From Nipponacmea schrenckii (taxonomy: Eukaryota; Mollusca; Gastropoda; Lottiidae): 64,000 nt of DNA. The position numbers were made by a program, and so were the translations under genes. This document shows positions 10,501-21,480 of the stretch, one piece after another. The stretch is taken from assembly GCA_030562195.1 (NCBI GenBank), contig CM060199.1, positions 38,274,338 through 38,338,337 on the forward strand, given 5' to 3'. The notes beneath the pieces were generated by a model. That model did not search any database and had not been told where the DNA came from. It was given only the letters and a program-made list of their open reading frames with translations. Position 1 is the first letter of the stretch, and each line of letters opens with the position of its first letter.

Positions 10501-12493
10501 CGGTAAGGATTGTAAATTGTATTCCAGTAGCTGATATCTCGTCTGCTAACATCATGGTCTGATACTCTAAAACACATTGGACAAAAGAGATGAGTTAAGG
10601 CGTAGTGAGAGCTGAATCGGAATATCAACAAACAACTAACTATATTTTACAAGGATAAAAAATTTCACAGTTAAGGATCCTTTCTATCAGCTGGTCCTTG
10701 GCCAAACTTCTTGACATTGATATTTTACAAGGATAACAACATAGGTTCACGGATAAGGATCTTCCAGTTGGTTCTTGGCCAAACCCTTGGCATTGATCTT
10801 TCCCGGATTATCCGTACCCAAATACAAACTATTAGCAAAACTACATTAAAAATAGGATGGGATAGAAAGGCTAGCTTAAAAAAGGTATAAGGCTGGAATG
10901 CTTCATACTGCGATAAGTTTTCATCTTAAATGTCTACTGTCTACAGACAACTTAATAACTTACCAGTATATACGTCACAAATTATAACCAAGCGCTTCCA
11001 GCCTAGATTCGTTATGATGTCATATAAAATATCTTTCTCTCCCATCGTCATCGCATCTGCACTATCACAGAACTCAAAATCACTAGCAATTAATTTATGT
11101 TTCCGGTTTTTTATCTCTTGTTCTAAGATCGGAGACAGGCCCTTCTCTTCCCGCCATTTATTCGGGTTTCTCTGACGCGGGAAACGTATAATAGGGGATT
11201 CGGGAATTCGCAGGCGCTGAGCTTGTTGTAACAGGAAGTCGATGTCGTCGTTCACTATTAACATATCGGAAGTATTGAACATGGATGATGCTGAAAATAA
11301 ACCAAACATTCACGATAGTAATCCTTTAGTGACATTTTGGGGTACAGATCATATTAGATAACGGGAAAAATTATTGTATAAGTTATTTATCATCCAATAA
11401 GGTTTTCTACAGTAGATATCGCTTGTATGATAAATATATTTATCATCCAATAAGGTATTCTACAGTAGATATCACTTGTATGATAAATATATTTATCACC
11501 CAATAAGGTAATCTACAGTAGATATCACTTGTTCAATAAATATATTTATCACCCAATGAGGCATTCTACAGTAGATATAGCTTGTATGATAAATATATTT
11601 ATCACCCAATAAGGTATTCTACAGTAGATATAGTTTGTATGATAAAAAGCGTTATCTACTGCACTAAATCTCCGAGGATATAACGCTAAAAATATTCCAT
11701 TATTATTTATTTATTTATCTATAAATATAGGGTGATAAAATCTCAAATTATTTCCTGAAATATAAAATTAATATCACCACTAGTTGAGAAAATTGAAATA
11801 AAAACCTTGGCTTGGTTATTTTATTGATATCAGGAAAGACGCAATTCTCAATATTAAAACAGAACTAAATGTTTGAAAAGAATTATTTCTGTATTTGTCC
11901 TTATTCAAAGATTCGCAAAATCTCAAATTTAAATAATTTCCGAATACATGTAGTCAGATTTACAAGGTATTTGCGCGGAAGTATAACGTCATAAATATGT
12001 TACCCGTACCTGACGACAGCACTGAGAATGGTTCATGTACACTTGACGTAAACCATACAATATCAACGTGGAAAGACGTCACATTGTATCCGGTACAGTT
12101 GATCTTCATACACGGGTCAATAGACACTTTACCACTATCCATATAAGGAGATGTTGCAGCTGAAAAAAGACGTTCTTGAATAAAGATTTGAAATCGGATG
12201 TTATGATTTAACTGGTTACTACAGAAAAGCGGCAGTGACAAGATAGTGGAAGTCTAGGCATATTAAATTCGTCTTTCCGTATCATTCGAGCAGATCTTCT
12301 TGCATTGTGTATTAAACAAGTCATCTTTCCTTATCATTCCAACCGATCTACGTGTAGGACATGTTTTCTGGAGTTTTCTACCATGTAAGGCAGGTTACTT
12401 ACCTAATTCAAGTGAGAGTTCATCGGAACCTAAACCAGTTTCAAACCAAATCATTATGAAAAGCCATATATAAACCGGTTGTATAAACCGCAT
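1593..12493 (-). CDS. Ionotropic glutamate receptor, delta-like (12 exons found, M3 exon not found)
   Basis: Ligand-gated cation channel of neuronal membranes. Exons, 5' to 3': 12493-12403 (signal peptide, MRFIQPVYIWLFIMIWF), 12159-12010, 11290-10964, 10566-10373, 10023-9844, 9022-8912, 8374-8195 (these cover the amino-terminal domain), 7072-6972 and 6732-6645 (S1: WSPFMIKK, EPPDGEWGRFKDGEW), 6200-5882 (S1 end, M1, pore loop), 3785-3520 (S2), 1854-1593 (end of S2, WWPKEKFCGG, M4, short tail). All junctions have GT-AG ends and compatible phases except 5882 to 3785, where phase 1 meets phase 0 and the M3 'SYTANLAAF' exon is not visible. The S1 agonist Arg is kept (VTVSNEREAVMDF). The acidic S2 residue aligns as Asp (YAVIDDGS), as in delta and glycine/D-serine binding subunits. 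LWYLYGALLAHG matches the delta-type LWFVYGAFVQQG but has Ala-His in place of Gln-Gln. A lineage-specific molluscan iGluR class is the alternative. Confidence 0.85.
1885..1945 (-). repeat. SINE 3' tail fragment
   Basis: Carries 'ggagttttacgtactaatctgctgcacc', the reverse complement of the 'ggtgcagaagat..gacgtaaaactcc' tail found in fuller copies at 57.2 kb and 34.4 kb. It sits in the intron just upstream of the last glutamate receptor exon. Only the tail is recognisable. Confidence 0.5.
3786..5881. other. Intron expected to hold the M3 exon; none seen
   Basis: This 2.1 kb interval separates the pore-loop exon from the S2 exon of the glutamate receptor. I read the minus strand for the M3 signature (SYTANLAAF-like) and the beginning of S2 and did not find them. 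It contains a 45 bp tandem array at 5045-5480 and otherwise unremarkable AT-rich DNA. Confidence 0.5.
5045..5480 (+). repeat. 45 bp minisatellite, about 9-10 copies
   Basis: Unit 'gaagtgtgtaacttgtgttg' followed by 'aaacgttatgtacccatg' and 'tattaaa', exact period 45 over the central copies; the first two or three copies are shorter. Because 45 is a multiple of three, a plus-strand frame stays open and encodes a 15-residue period (CVTCVETLCTHVLKK). I read this as a by-product of the period rather than a gene: it is inside a receptor intron on the opposite strand. Confidence 0.85.
7096..7445 (+). repeat. ~20 bp minisatellite 'gacggaatcagtcggtaaaa'
   Basis: About 16 degenerate copies of a 20-21 bp unit with variants gacagaatc/gacggaatc and cagtcgg/cagtcga. 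It lies in the glutamate receptor intron between exons 8374-8195 and 7072-6972. No open frame or secondary function seen. Confidence 0.8.
8737..8858 (+). pseudogene. Fragment of 28S rRNA gene (3' region), degenerate
   Basis: The stretch around 'gctcttcctatcattg', 'agcagaattcaccaagc', 'gggaacgtgagctgggttta' and 'gaccgccataagacag' matches the conserved 3' part of eukaryotic 28S rRNA, just upstream of the sarcin-ricin loop, with several substitutions. Flanking sequence is not rRNA. It is in a glutamate receptor intron in opposite orientation. The minus-strand open frame 8574-8798 is the familiar spurious antisense-28S frame (NNPKLGEFCFAMIGRA). It could be a retroposed rRNA fragment or part of a 28S-headed SINE. 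Confidence 0.8.
9120..9305 (+). repeat. Degenerate short repeat with 'cggtca' motif
   Basis: Motif (g)cggtcac/cggtcat recurs about six times at irregular ~30-50 bp spacing (for example gcggtcacctc, acggtcattca, acggtcaatca, gcggtcatata). It looks like an eroded minisatellite inside a glutamate receptor intron. Confidence 0.35.
10640..10815 (+). repeat. Dispersed repeat, related to 56.7 kb copy
   Basis: Contains two tandem versions of 'tattttacaaggataa..' followed by 'aaggatcctttctatcagct' and 'ttggccaaac', then 'tattatccgtaccca'-like sequence. The same order of words occurs at about 56695-56815 in a BRF1 intron, so this is a dispersed element. Its ends are not clear. Confidence 0.5.
11385..11648 (+). 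repeat. 53 bp minisatellite, 5 copies
   Basis: Anchor 'tctacagtagatat' recurs with an exact 53 bp period (tacag at 11408, 11461, 11514, 11567, 11620). Units include a short inverted motif 'gataaatatatttatc'. It sits in the intron between receptor exons 12159-12010 and 11290-10964. Confidence 0.85.
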
Positions 12494-14074
12494 CTTCTAT
12501 TGGTCACGTCTGAAATGAATGAATGAACAGTCATAGGTATACGTGAAAGAGTTCTTGATCTGGAGATTTGGTGATGTTGTCAAAAAGGGAGGGAATCTCA
12601 ATATCTCGCGTACCACAGAACTAATGATAAAAGAGATTTTAAAGTTTTTAACTGGTAGAGGTGACCTTGAAAACATTCGTTTCCATCAGCAAATACACGG
12701 GTGTACCGGTGCCGGTGCTAGTAGGGGAAACAGGGTTTATAATCCCACTACATTTCTTATATTTGATGGAATTTTTCACAGACTGGCTTCAGCGGTTCCG
12801 GGACGTGCCTTGTCAAGGATATCATTTCACCCTGAGGGAAATTCGTTTCAACGAAGAAAAAAATCCACAATCGTTTGAGTATTCCACTTTCCTTATTAAG
12901 TCTTAGTACATCCCAATTGGGATCTGTATTGAAAATAAGCGGCGCTTGAACGGATCTGATCCATGGCTGTATTTAGAACATCAGATGATGATGAAAAAAA
13001 AAACGTTGTTGCTGCCCTTTGCGGTCGGAAATATCCAGACAGGCCATAAAAATAGATAAGAATTTGAAATCGACAATACTATAAACGATTGACTCGAAGG
13101 TGTGCAATGAGACATTATTCCTCAATTGAGGCCATGTCCCTGTAATAAAAAAAACTTCGATTTAACACCATGTGTCATATTATACGCCAACATAAATTAT
13201 TTGTCTGTCGGTCAGTAAGCTTGGGAATAGATAAAGTATAAAATGTACCAAGTACATAATATAGATTTGTAGCTATATATATTTATAGATAATATTTTTA
13301 TTTAGTCTTTGTAAGATATATAGAAGCTAGAGTTAGGACGATCAACATTAAGAACACGAAATATATAGACATACTACTTCTAGATATATATCTTGTGTTT
13401 TGAAACTTAGTATAAAATAAACTTACAAGTAGTATATCTATATATCTGTTCTTAAATATTATTAAAGTGCCATTTATTCTAACAATGGAGTTATAACAAC
13501 TATTTACTCGTGTTAACAATATCAACGAAGACGTAACATCAATATGTTTGATAATTCTTATAACATTAAATCACTAGTTAGTCAGCAATAACTGCCCTTT
13601 TAGGGCAGTGGCTCAACTACTATAGGGGCTAGATGAACCTAGTCGTCGGTATCCAACTCATAAAGGGGCATTCTCAGAAATATGGACAAAACAGACATTA
13701 CATTGACTGCAGCTTTCCGTGATTCTTCTTGTAAAGCATCGTGCGCAATTGAGATAAAAAAAAAAAGCTTTTTGAAAGAATTAAAACACGAAATATGAAC
13801 AGCAATCAGGGTCGTAATCTACCTACAGGTATAATTAGCTGAATTCAACATAAATCAATTTGTTTATACTCCGAGGCGAATTTATATAAGCTTATTATAG
13901 AATAGGCCGTTATTATGATTTGCAAATATTATAGCGTAATAATTTCCTAAAAATAAAATGTTTCAACCAGTCTTATTCAAAAGGCAGTCTATCAACCGAT
14001 TTCTTAATATCAAAGATTTAGCACCATGCAATTCTTAACTTCAAGATCTCCAAGACAACCTCAGATCTATGCCT
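12494..14074. other. Upstream region of glutamate receptor; no gene seen
   Basis: Holds the presumed 5' UTR and promoter of the minus-strand receptor gene, but I see no clear core promoter motif. Open frames at 12543-12878 and 13298-13525 have no recognisable domain. At about 13360-13460 there is a copy of the 'agatatatagatatactact' satellite family that also occurs at 38.2 kb, here in opposite orientation. Confidence 0.4.
13360..13465 (-). repeat. Satellite unit related to the 38.2 kb array
   Basis: Reads on the minus strand as 'agatatatagatatactact' followed by 'taagtttattttatactaag' and 'tttcaaaacacaagatata'. These words recur in the array at 38225-38720 on the plus strand and, more distantly, in BRF1 introns. 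Confidence 0.6.
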
Positions 14075-15325
14075 AATTTACCTCCTCTTTAAAATATTTT
14101 ACTTCAGACCAATGCCTAAATCACTGCCTTCTTTAACACTATTTTACGCGAGACCAATGCCTAAATCGCTGCTACCTTCATAACTTCTTTACGCGAGACC
14201 AATGCCTAAATCACTGCCTCCTTTATAACTATTTTACGGCAGACCAATGCCCAAATTACTGCCTCTTTTATAAGTAAATAACGCGAGACCGTTGCCTAAA
14301 TCAGTACCGTCTTTATAACTATTTTACGCGAGACCAATGCCCAAATTACTGCCTCCTTTATAACTACTTTACGCCGGACCAATGCCCAAATTACTGCCTC
14401 TTTTATAACTATTTTACGCGAGACCAATGCCTAAATCAGTACCGTCTTTATAACTATTTTACGCGAGACCAATGCCCAAATTACTGCCTCCTTTATAACT
14501 ATTTTACGCCGGACCAATGCCCAAATTACTGCCTCTTTTATAAGTAAATAACGCGAGACCGATGCCTAAATCACTACCGTCTTTATAACTATTTTACGCG
14601 AGACCAATGCCCAAATTACTGCCTCCTTTATAACTATTTTACGCCAGACCAATGCCCAAATTACTGCCTCTTTTATAAGTAAATAACGCGAGACCGATGC
14701 CTAAATCACTACCGTCTTTATAACTACTTTACGCGAGACCAATGCCCAAATTACTGCCTCCTTTATAACTATTTTACGCCGGACCAATGCCCAAATTACT
14801 GCCTCTTTATAAATTACGCGCCATGCCAAATACTCCTCTTTATAACTATTTACGCCAGACCAATGCCCAAATTACTGCCTCCTTTATAACTATTTTACGC
14901 CGGGCCAATGCCAAATTACTGCCTCCTTTATAACTATTTTACGCCAGACCAATGCCCAAATTACTGCCTCTTTTATAAGAAAATAACGCGAGACCAATGC
15001 CTAAATCACTGCCGTCCTTTATAACTACTTTACGCGAGACCAATGCTCAAATTACTGCCTCCTTTATAACTATTTTACGCCGGGCCAATGCCTAAATCAC
15101 TGCGTCCTTTATAACATATTTACGCCGGACCAATGCCTAAATCACTGCGTCCTTTATAACTTATTTACGCCGGACCAATGCCTAAATCACTGCATTCCTT
15201 TATAACTTATTTACGCCGGACCAATGCCTAAATCACTGCGTCCTTTATAACTTATTTACGCCGGACCAATGCCTAAATCACTGCGACCAATGCCTGACTA
15301 ACTGCTTCCTTTAAAACTAATGTAC
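14075..15325 (+). repeat. ~46 bp satellite, about 27 copies, with ~138 bp higher-order unit
   Basis: Monomer 'gaccaatgcctaaatcactg' plus 'cctcctttataactattttacgc'. Three variants alternate in the middle of the array (ending 'ataagtaaataacgcg', 'accgtctttataac' and 'cctcctttataac'), giving a repeated trimer of about 138 bp between roughly 14270 and 14800. The 3' end is a run of more uniform 'tgcgtcctttataacttatttacgccgg' units. A stretch near 14805-14850 is missing scattered bases. Confidence 0.9.
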
Positions 15326-16344
15326 GCTTCAAGCAGCTGGCCTTCTATTAACGCTAACTTAAAGAAACTTGGAATATCGATTAACTCCCTTTGTGAATTT
15401 CGCGCCAAATTTAAACTTTGAAAGAAATCAAAGACGTTAAATTGAAAATAATAATCTAATTAATAACCCAGACAAAACTTAATTCAAATAATAAATCTGA
15501 TTTTTATTGTGCATTCATTTCGTAGTCAAAAATAGAAAAACAAAAACTTACAAATTAATGCTAGTAGAACAACCGTTGGTTCAGAAATTACAAATGTACC
15601 AAGTGACCATCTTCTAGCAATTTTATAGCATCCAACGACCTTTCTGTATGCGACTTTAATTTGTCGCTTGTAAATATTTTATAAGAATGCTAATTAGTAA
15701 ACCCGTTCAGACGGCCTTCCTCAGGGGTCTATTTTCAGACAACAAAAGGAGTGCTGACCATATAAGGTGTTGCCATGTTTTTCCATCTCGATAACCTTAA
15801 AATTGTGAAATGTACATGAAAAAACGAATAATTATCTTTATGGAAATAATTAGATCCGTTGCCCGATTGCAACAACAAATCTTGTCACCGTCGTCATCTC
15901 GAGAAATTAAAAAAAATATTACAATTAATTGGACGAAGTTGAAATCCCAAAATAGTTCATAGACAAGAGATTTCAGTTGTCAATCAACTCACTGGGAACG
16001 AATTTAAATTCTTTTTACAGATTTCAACCAATGATGTTCCAGAATTTGAATGCTTTGTCCAATCAGTTATAAAGATCTCGGGTCGAGTCGACCAATAACA
16101 ATGGACCCTGATGTTTGAATGATGATACCTTTGGCCAACCATACGTCGAGTGAATAGACAGAATATAAAGTATCGTATTACCATTGTTCACGCCTTGTGC
16201 TCAATATGAGTAACAATAACTTGTAACATGTTGGTTTAGACATAAATTTATTCACTGAAACTTCACCGATTTTTTCGTCCTTGTGATGTCTTTAAACGTT
16301 ATTAATTGATAAGACCAATATTATTTCTCAAACTAGCTTGGTAA

Positions 16345-16490
16345 AAGTCTAACCAAATGGGACAATAAACCGAAGCCCTGTGTGCTACAGGATGTGCATG
16401 TTAAAGATTCCTTTATGTTAGTTGAAATTCGAAAAAAGTAGACAAATTTCCCTCATCGCGCACCGCACTGGCCCAATTAGGCTCAGAAAA
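16345..16490 (+). repeat. SINE body fragment
   Basis: Words 'gtctaaccaaatgggacaat', 'aaaccgaagccctgtgtgct', 'acaggatgtgcatgttaaag' and 'tccctcatcgcgcaccgcactgg' parallel the body of the element on the minus strand at 57210-57440. The tRNA-like head is missing. Confidence 0.6.
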
Positions 16491-17504
16491 GTATTTCTTT
16501 AAAATCAATAATATTGAGGCAAACATTGATTAAAAAATATCAAATTTAATAAATAATTTAATGCAAATAAAAATGCAAGCGTGAATTTGTAGTTGACACA
16601 AATATTGTCTCGTTTTCAATACAGTTTGTCTGGCTTTAAATCATGTTCTATACGATCTCTACACGATAATCCCACTCTAGTATCCGGACCGGAACTGAAT
16701 CGCTAATACAACCTGAAGATTGTTGAATAATAAGCAGAATCCACTAATACTAGGACAGAAGAAAAGAGCGTACATATTCAAGAATTCTTAAAAATAACAT
16801 TAAATGATATAAAATAATTTTTTGAATTTTAGATTTATTTTCAGAGTATATACTAAGGGTGTATCTAAATACAACGTTTCGAAAAATTACTATCATCAAA
16901 AGAGAAACGTACAAATTGTCAATTGCTATTTTAATCCATGTGATTTAACAGATCTAAAATATGACCTAGCTCTTGTTGTATTGTTAGACTTAATTAAATT
17001 AACGGAAATAAATGTACTTTTACCAGAAAATCCATATTGATTTTCTCTTTTTTAGATTTCCAACTGTCGAGGGATCACGAATATATATATGTATGTATAT
17101 TGTGCATACGAAATGGAAAATTAAATTAAACGTTAATATAATTCGAGCGGAATAGAATTAAATCAAGCTTTATTTATATGGTGCAATAGAAGCTATTAAA
17201 TATAATCAGAACAATTGTTATAATACGGTTACGGTTCATTAAACCCAATAACCAATACCTATTGTGTTTAACGTCAAACAGCATGTATATATTTAACATC
17301 ATTGATTATAGACATTCCTATTCATTTTCATATAATATACATTATTTATCCATGAAGATACTGATTTACAATTAACACTGCATAAAACCAAAACTGTATT
17401 GGAGTGTTCTGATATCCATGGCACCTTTTACAATCCCGAAAATTTGACTTATACGGTAAATGTTACTTATTTTATCTAAATTGTCATCAATCCCTCCATT
17501 CCCC

Positions 17505-17570
17505 CAAATTAATAATAAGGTGCAGAAGATAAGGACGTAAAACTTCAGTCATTTCATTTTATTTGAAGCA
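17505..17570 (+). repeat. SINE 3' tail fragment
   Basis: 'aataaggtgcagaagataag' followed by 'gacgtaaaacttcagtcatt' is the same tail as in the 57.2 kb and 34.4 kb copies, ending in ATTT/ATTC-rich sequence. Confidence 0.6.
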
Positions 17571-18834
17571 CTATGATGGTGTGTTATGCATGCCAACACT
17601 TAACACTTTACATACTGTACATTTATTACAACGATCTTGTTGTGGTTATAGTGTCACAGAATAGTTTACAATCAAAGGCACCACGTTCTTCTATATTTAG
17701 ACGACTGTGTCATTAAATGGGGAGTTCGTCGTTTAGAATAATGAATAATAATCCCTAACTTACACGGAATATTGCAAATTTGTGACGGTTCACACGAAAA
17801 TTGGCCAAACTACCTATACACTTCCCTTTAATAATAAAAAGCAACGTTAATTACACCACAAACTGGCCCAGTCTGTTGTTCGGACTTAAAATACGGATAG
17901 GACTTTATCTAAATCAGATTAATCAAAATTTGTAGTAATCTTACCTTTTAGAATAATCCAAGAATATATAAGAATATATCCACGTGGATCAACACCAAAC
18001 TGCTAGCCCTTATAATCCGTAATGACCAGAGATCCTTACTCCCGACCCTAATATACCCATACCGATTCCCACGATGTCTTATTAATAATAAGTGTACGGT
18101 AATTAATATTGGTAAGTCACTAATTAATGACCGGACAGTTTTGGTAAACCGGTGGTTGTTGTTTTCTATTGGTGAGCAGGTGCCCGTTATTTTTATTCGT
18201 CTAATTAACAGGTATAACAAGCGGATACAACGATCATTCGGTTACGTCAAAGTTCCTGATTTTGGTTAGATTACGAATAGCTATCCTAAAGAATACTGGA
18301 TTAAAACCAAACATTTTACACGATTTAATTTCCAAATACGATTAGTTATTTAATTTTTAAAAATTATTAGACGGTGATGTAGATATTATAGGTTGCATAC
18401 ATGTCGACAGTATGAGATGAACTCTGACATCTAGACAAATAGGCTCATAGGAAAATGTTTTGAACTCCCACTTATTTCTCCTAAAATATGCGTCAGAATG
18501 CACCAAATCAATTCAAATTTGCGAACATTGCAAAAGCCTCCTCAAAGGCTTGCTACTATAACACCATCATATTGAATTAAGCCCCGAGAGTTGTCTCCCC
18601 ATTAAATCAATCTGTTCCCTATTTTACCCAGTCTTAGAGGCTAGTGGCGACACTGCTCCCACTCCATTTCATTTGTTCTATTAAGTAAAGTAAGGTACGC
18701 TGAAAAATTACCATTCAATCTCTTTACCTCAGATCTCAGTATAGTTTCTTCCCACGACTAATATAACTTGTTAGAAAGAAAACATATTTGTACTGAGTGC
18801 ATCTATAATCTTGCTATCGTAAGGTAATTTGCTA

Positions 18835-19140
18835 GGAATGCAGCATTTTGATTGAATTGCAGGATCATGTCATCGTAAGGTACTTTTCTTTGAATGCAGA
18901 GCATTGAATGAATTGCAGGATCATTCCATCACAAGGTACTTTTCTTGGAATACAGTGCTTTGAATGAATTGCAGGATCATGCCATCGTAAGGTAATTTGC
19001 TAAGAATATAGCATTTTGAATGGATTGCAGGATCATGCCATCGCAATGTACTTTTCTTGGAATGCAGTGCTTTGAATTAATTGCAGGATCATGCCATCGT
19101 CAGGTACTTTTCTTGGAATGTACTGCTTTGAATGGATTGG
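18835..19140 (+). repeat. ~55 bp minisatellite, about 5-6 copies
   Basis: Anchor 'attgcaggatcatgccatcg' recurs at about 18857, 18912, 18966, 19022 and 19077, with linker 'aaggtacttttcttggaatgcagtgctt'. It runs straight into the dispersed repeat at 19190. Confidence 0.8.
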
Positions 19141-19189
19141 AGGTTGGCCCATACAGCCGATCAGACAGTATGTCAACATCCAACGTATC

Positions 19190-19370
19190 CATACAGGTTT
19201 TAACATGTTCTTATTTAAACTAAACTCACTACAGTTTGGTTTGTAGGGGTGGAAATGAGAGCAAAGCGTCTATAACAAGTGATTTGATTTGATTGGCTGA
19301 TATTTTCTAGAAAGATTCTAAAGCCAATTTTGATTTGACTATATCAATCAATGAATATGTAATATCTTTG
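19190..19370 (+). repeat. Dispersed repeat shared with 45.4 kb
   Basis: 'ttttaacatgttcttattta', 'ggtggaaatgagagcaaagcg', 'ataacaagtgatttgatt' and 'gctgatattttctagaaagattct' occur in the same order at about 45425-45595 inside a GPATCH2 intron. No terminal repeats identified. Confidence 0.6.
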
Positions 19371-21065
19371 ACTTACATTATCACGGCCTCGGGGAATTAT
19401 GACACTGGGCCTGTGAAACGACAGTGAGCAACATGGTTTATTGCTACTGACTTTTTGCTTGTGAGCTCTGATTTTTATGGCTGTATTCGCAAGAAAAGGT
19501 TTTTATGTGTCGAAGACTTATACTTTATACTTTCCTTATAGATTGGCATTTTGAGGGAGGTTCGAATGGTCAATCTTCTGGTTACAGTAGCTAAAGCTTA
19601 TAAAGTTCGGATGACTTCAAATAACTTAGGACATATAGGAAAATCTGTTAAATCGTTGACTTTTTAACCTATTATTCGACACTGGTTCCTCTTGGATTAG
19701 CTCTACCTATCGTCAGATGTGTCCAGTGTAATCACCAGGAAAGGTGATTTCTTCAAAGTCGACGAACTTTCACCGACCGGGATAAGAACCCTCGACCAAA
19801 TCAATTAACTGATAATAACCTTGGATTACTGGCAGAATTTAATATGAATTGAAATTCTAAAATCAAAGAACTATAATGGAATACCTTCATATTATCTTTA
19901 GGGGAATCCGGTCTACCATTAACCATTACTGTATCAACTTCCCTTCACATCAACTTTCATTTTTACAAATAGTTCGTGGGGCATTTCTCTTCTCCAGTAT
20001 AATCAATCCAGTATTTCTAGAATATAACAAATATGTTAATTATAAATACAACCAGTAGCTAACCCTTAATATAAGTTCAACACTCAAATCAGAAAAAAAT
20101 AAAAATACAAATCTAATACCTAACCGTTAGGCTAATCAAAATTCAAAATAGAATATAACTCTCAAATACAAAATATTAATAAAACAACAACAAGGAATAA
20201 TCATGAATAGTAAACTAGAGACAAGCACGACAAAGCTTCTTTCTGTGGTTTAAGGACCACCTGAGTGCCACCAGCGTATGTCTCTCGTTGTTCGTGCTGA
20301 ATATATTCCTTATCTCATATTATGATATGAAACAACTACATCATGTACCTATCACCTGGGTGAAAATACAATACAAGTTTAAAAATTATATTCCATTTTT
20401 TTGATCCAAAATTAAAAAAAAATGATGTCGTATACGCCCCACCGTAAAGCCCTAAAGCTGGATTAATTCATTTCAACCAGTTTAAATTATTTAAAACCAT
20501 CCAATTTCCATAAATTGTTTTTAAAGAACGTCGAAGCAGTAACAATAACAACTGCATCCTTCCACGTGTTTAATTGTATACTTCGTACATATCACTAACA
20601 ATTCAATAAAAACGACACAATCACTATGCTCCTTGGATTTCGTGTTATTTCCATCACACAAAGACAGATATTGTCACAAGGATGAACTGCAAAACACAGA
20701 AGATAAATAATTCTGTAATATTTTTTGTTAAGTTCATATTTTCTATTCAACAGATCGAAATAAGTATTGTTTCCCATAAGCAGTCACGTGATTTTTAAAA
20801 CTGCTAATCCACACTCGACGTTTCCACTTTTGTTGTGTTAATATCACACATACGAAATAATAGTTCCAGAGAAATATAATGCTAATGTTCAGTTAGTACT
20901 TGTAAATGAAAATGAAATTAACCAGCTCTTCTATTCTCGGCAGTTATTCGATTTATCTATACCAGTTGACACATCAATCTATGCATGAGGAAGATTTTAA
21001 CAGTTCTTAATCACCAAACAAACACTAGTACCAAACCATACAATTAATACAGATCAAAGAACCAA
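19371..21065. other. Intergenic; nothing recognised
   Basis: AT-rich sequence without a recognisable exon, RNA gene or clear repeat. Short open frames at 19876-20058 and 20595-20777 look like chance. Confidence 0.4.
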
Positions 21066-21480
21066 CTACACGACAACCAACAACTACCAACTAACTTGTC
21101 ATCTACCAACAACTACCTAGTCTGTGATATTAGTTAGCTGGAAGCGAACGTTAACTTGCCATCTTCCAACAACTACCTAGTCTGTGACATCAGTTAGCTG
21201 GAAGCGTACGTTAACTTGTCATCTACCAACAACTACCGTGTCTATGATATCAGTTAGCTGGAAGCGAACGTTAATGTGCCATTTACCAACAACCACCTTG
21301 TCTGTGACGAGTTAAGTTGTTATCTACCAACAACTACCTATTAACTTGTCTTCTACCAACAACTACCTAGTCTGTGTGATCAGTTTACTTGTCATCTACC
21401 AACAACTACATAGTCTGTGATATCAGTAAACTTGTCATCTACAAACTTCCTAGGCTGTGATCAGTTGGTTGGCCGTCAAC
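21066..21480 (-). repeat. Satellite array, left arm of an inverted pair
   Basis: About seven copies of 'aacttgtcatctaccaacaa' plus 'ctacctagtctgtgatatcag', the first few with an extra 'ttagctggaagcgaacgtt' that makes a ~60 bp unit. The unit is the reverse complement of the monomer in the array at 23.6-24.4 kb. Confidence 0.85.

Larger units (their letters stand above)
15326..18834. other. Intergenic, AT-rich; SINE fragments only
   Basis: I see no exon here. Open frames at 15984-16184, 16822-17040 and 17948-18220 are short and carry no recognisable motif. SINE pieces lie at about 16345-16490 and 17505-17570. Confidence 0.5.

Noticed and set aside
12543..12878. 111-codon plus-strand frame upstream of the receptor as a gene
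   Set aside because: No recognisable domain, composition like the surrounding intergenic DNA, and no supporting splice or promoter signal.
14075..15325. CRISPR array
   Set aside because: The copies are contiguous monomers without unique spacers, in an animal genome with spliced genes; it is a satellite.
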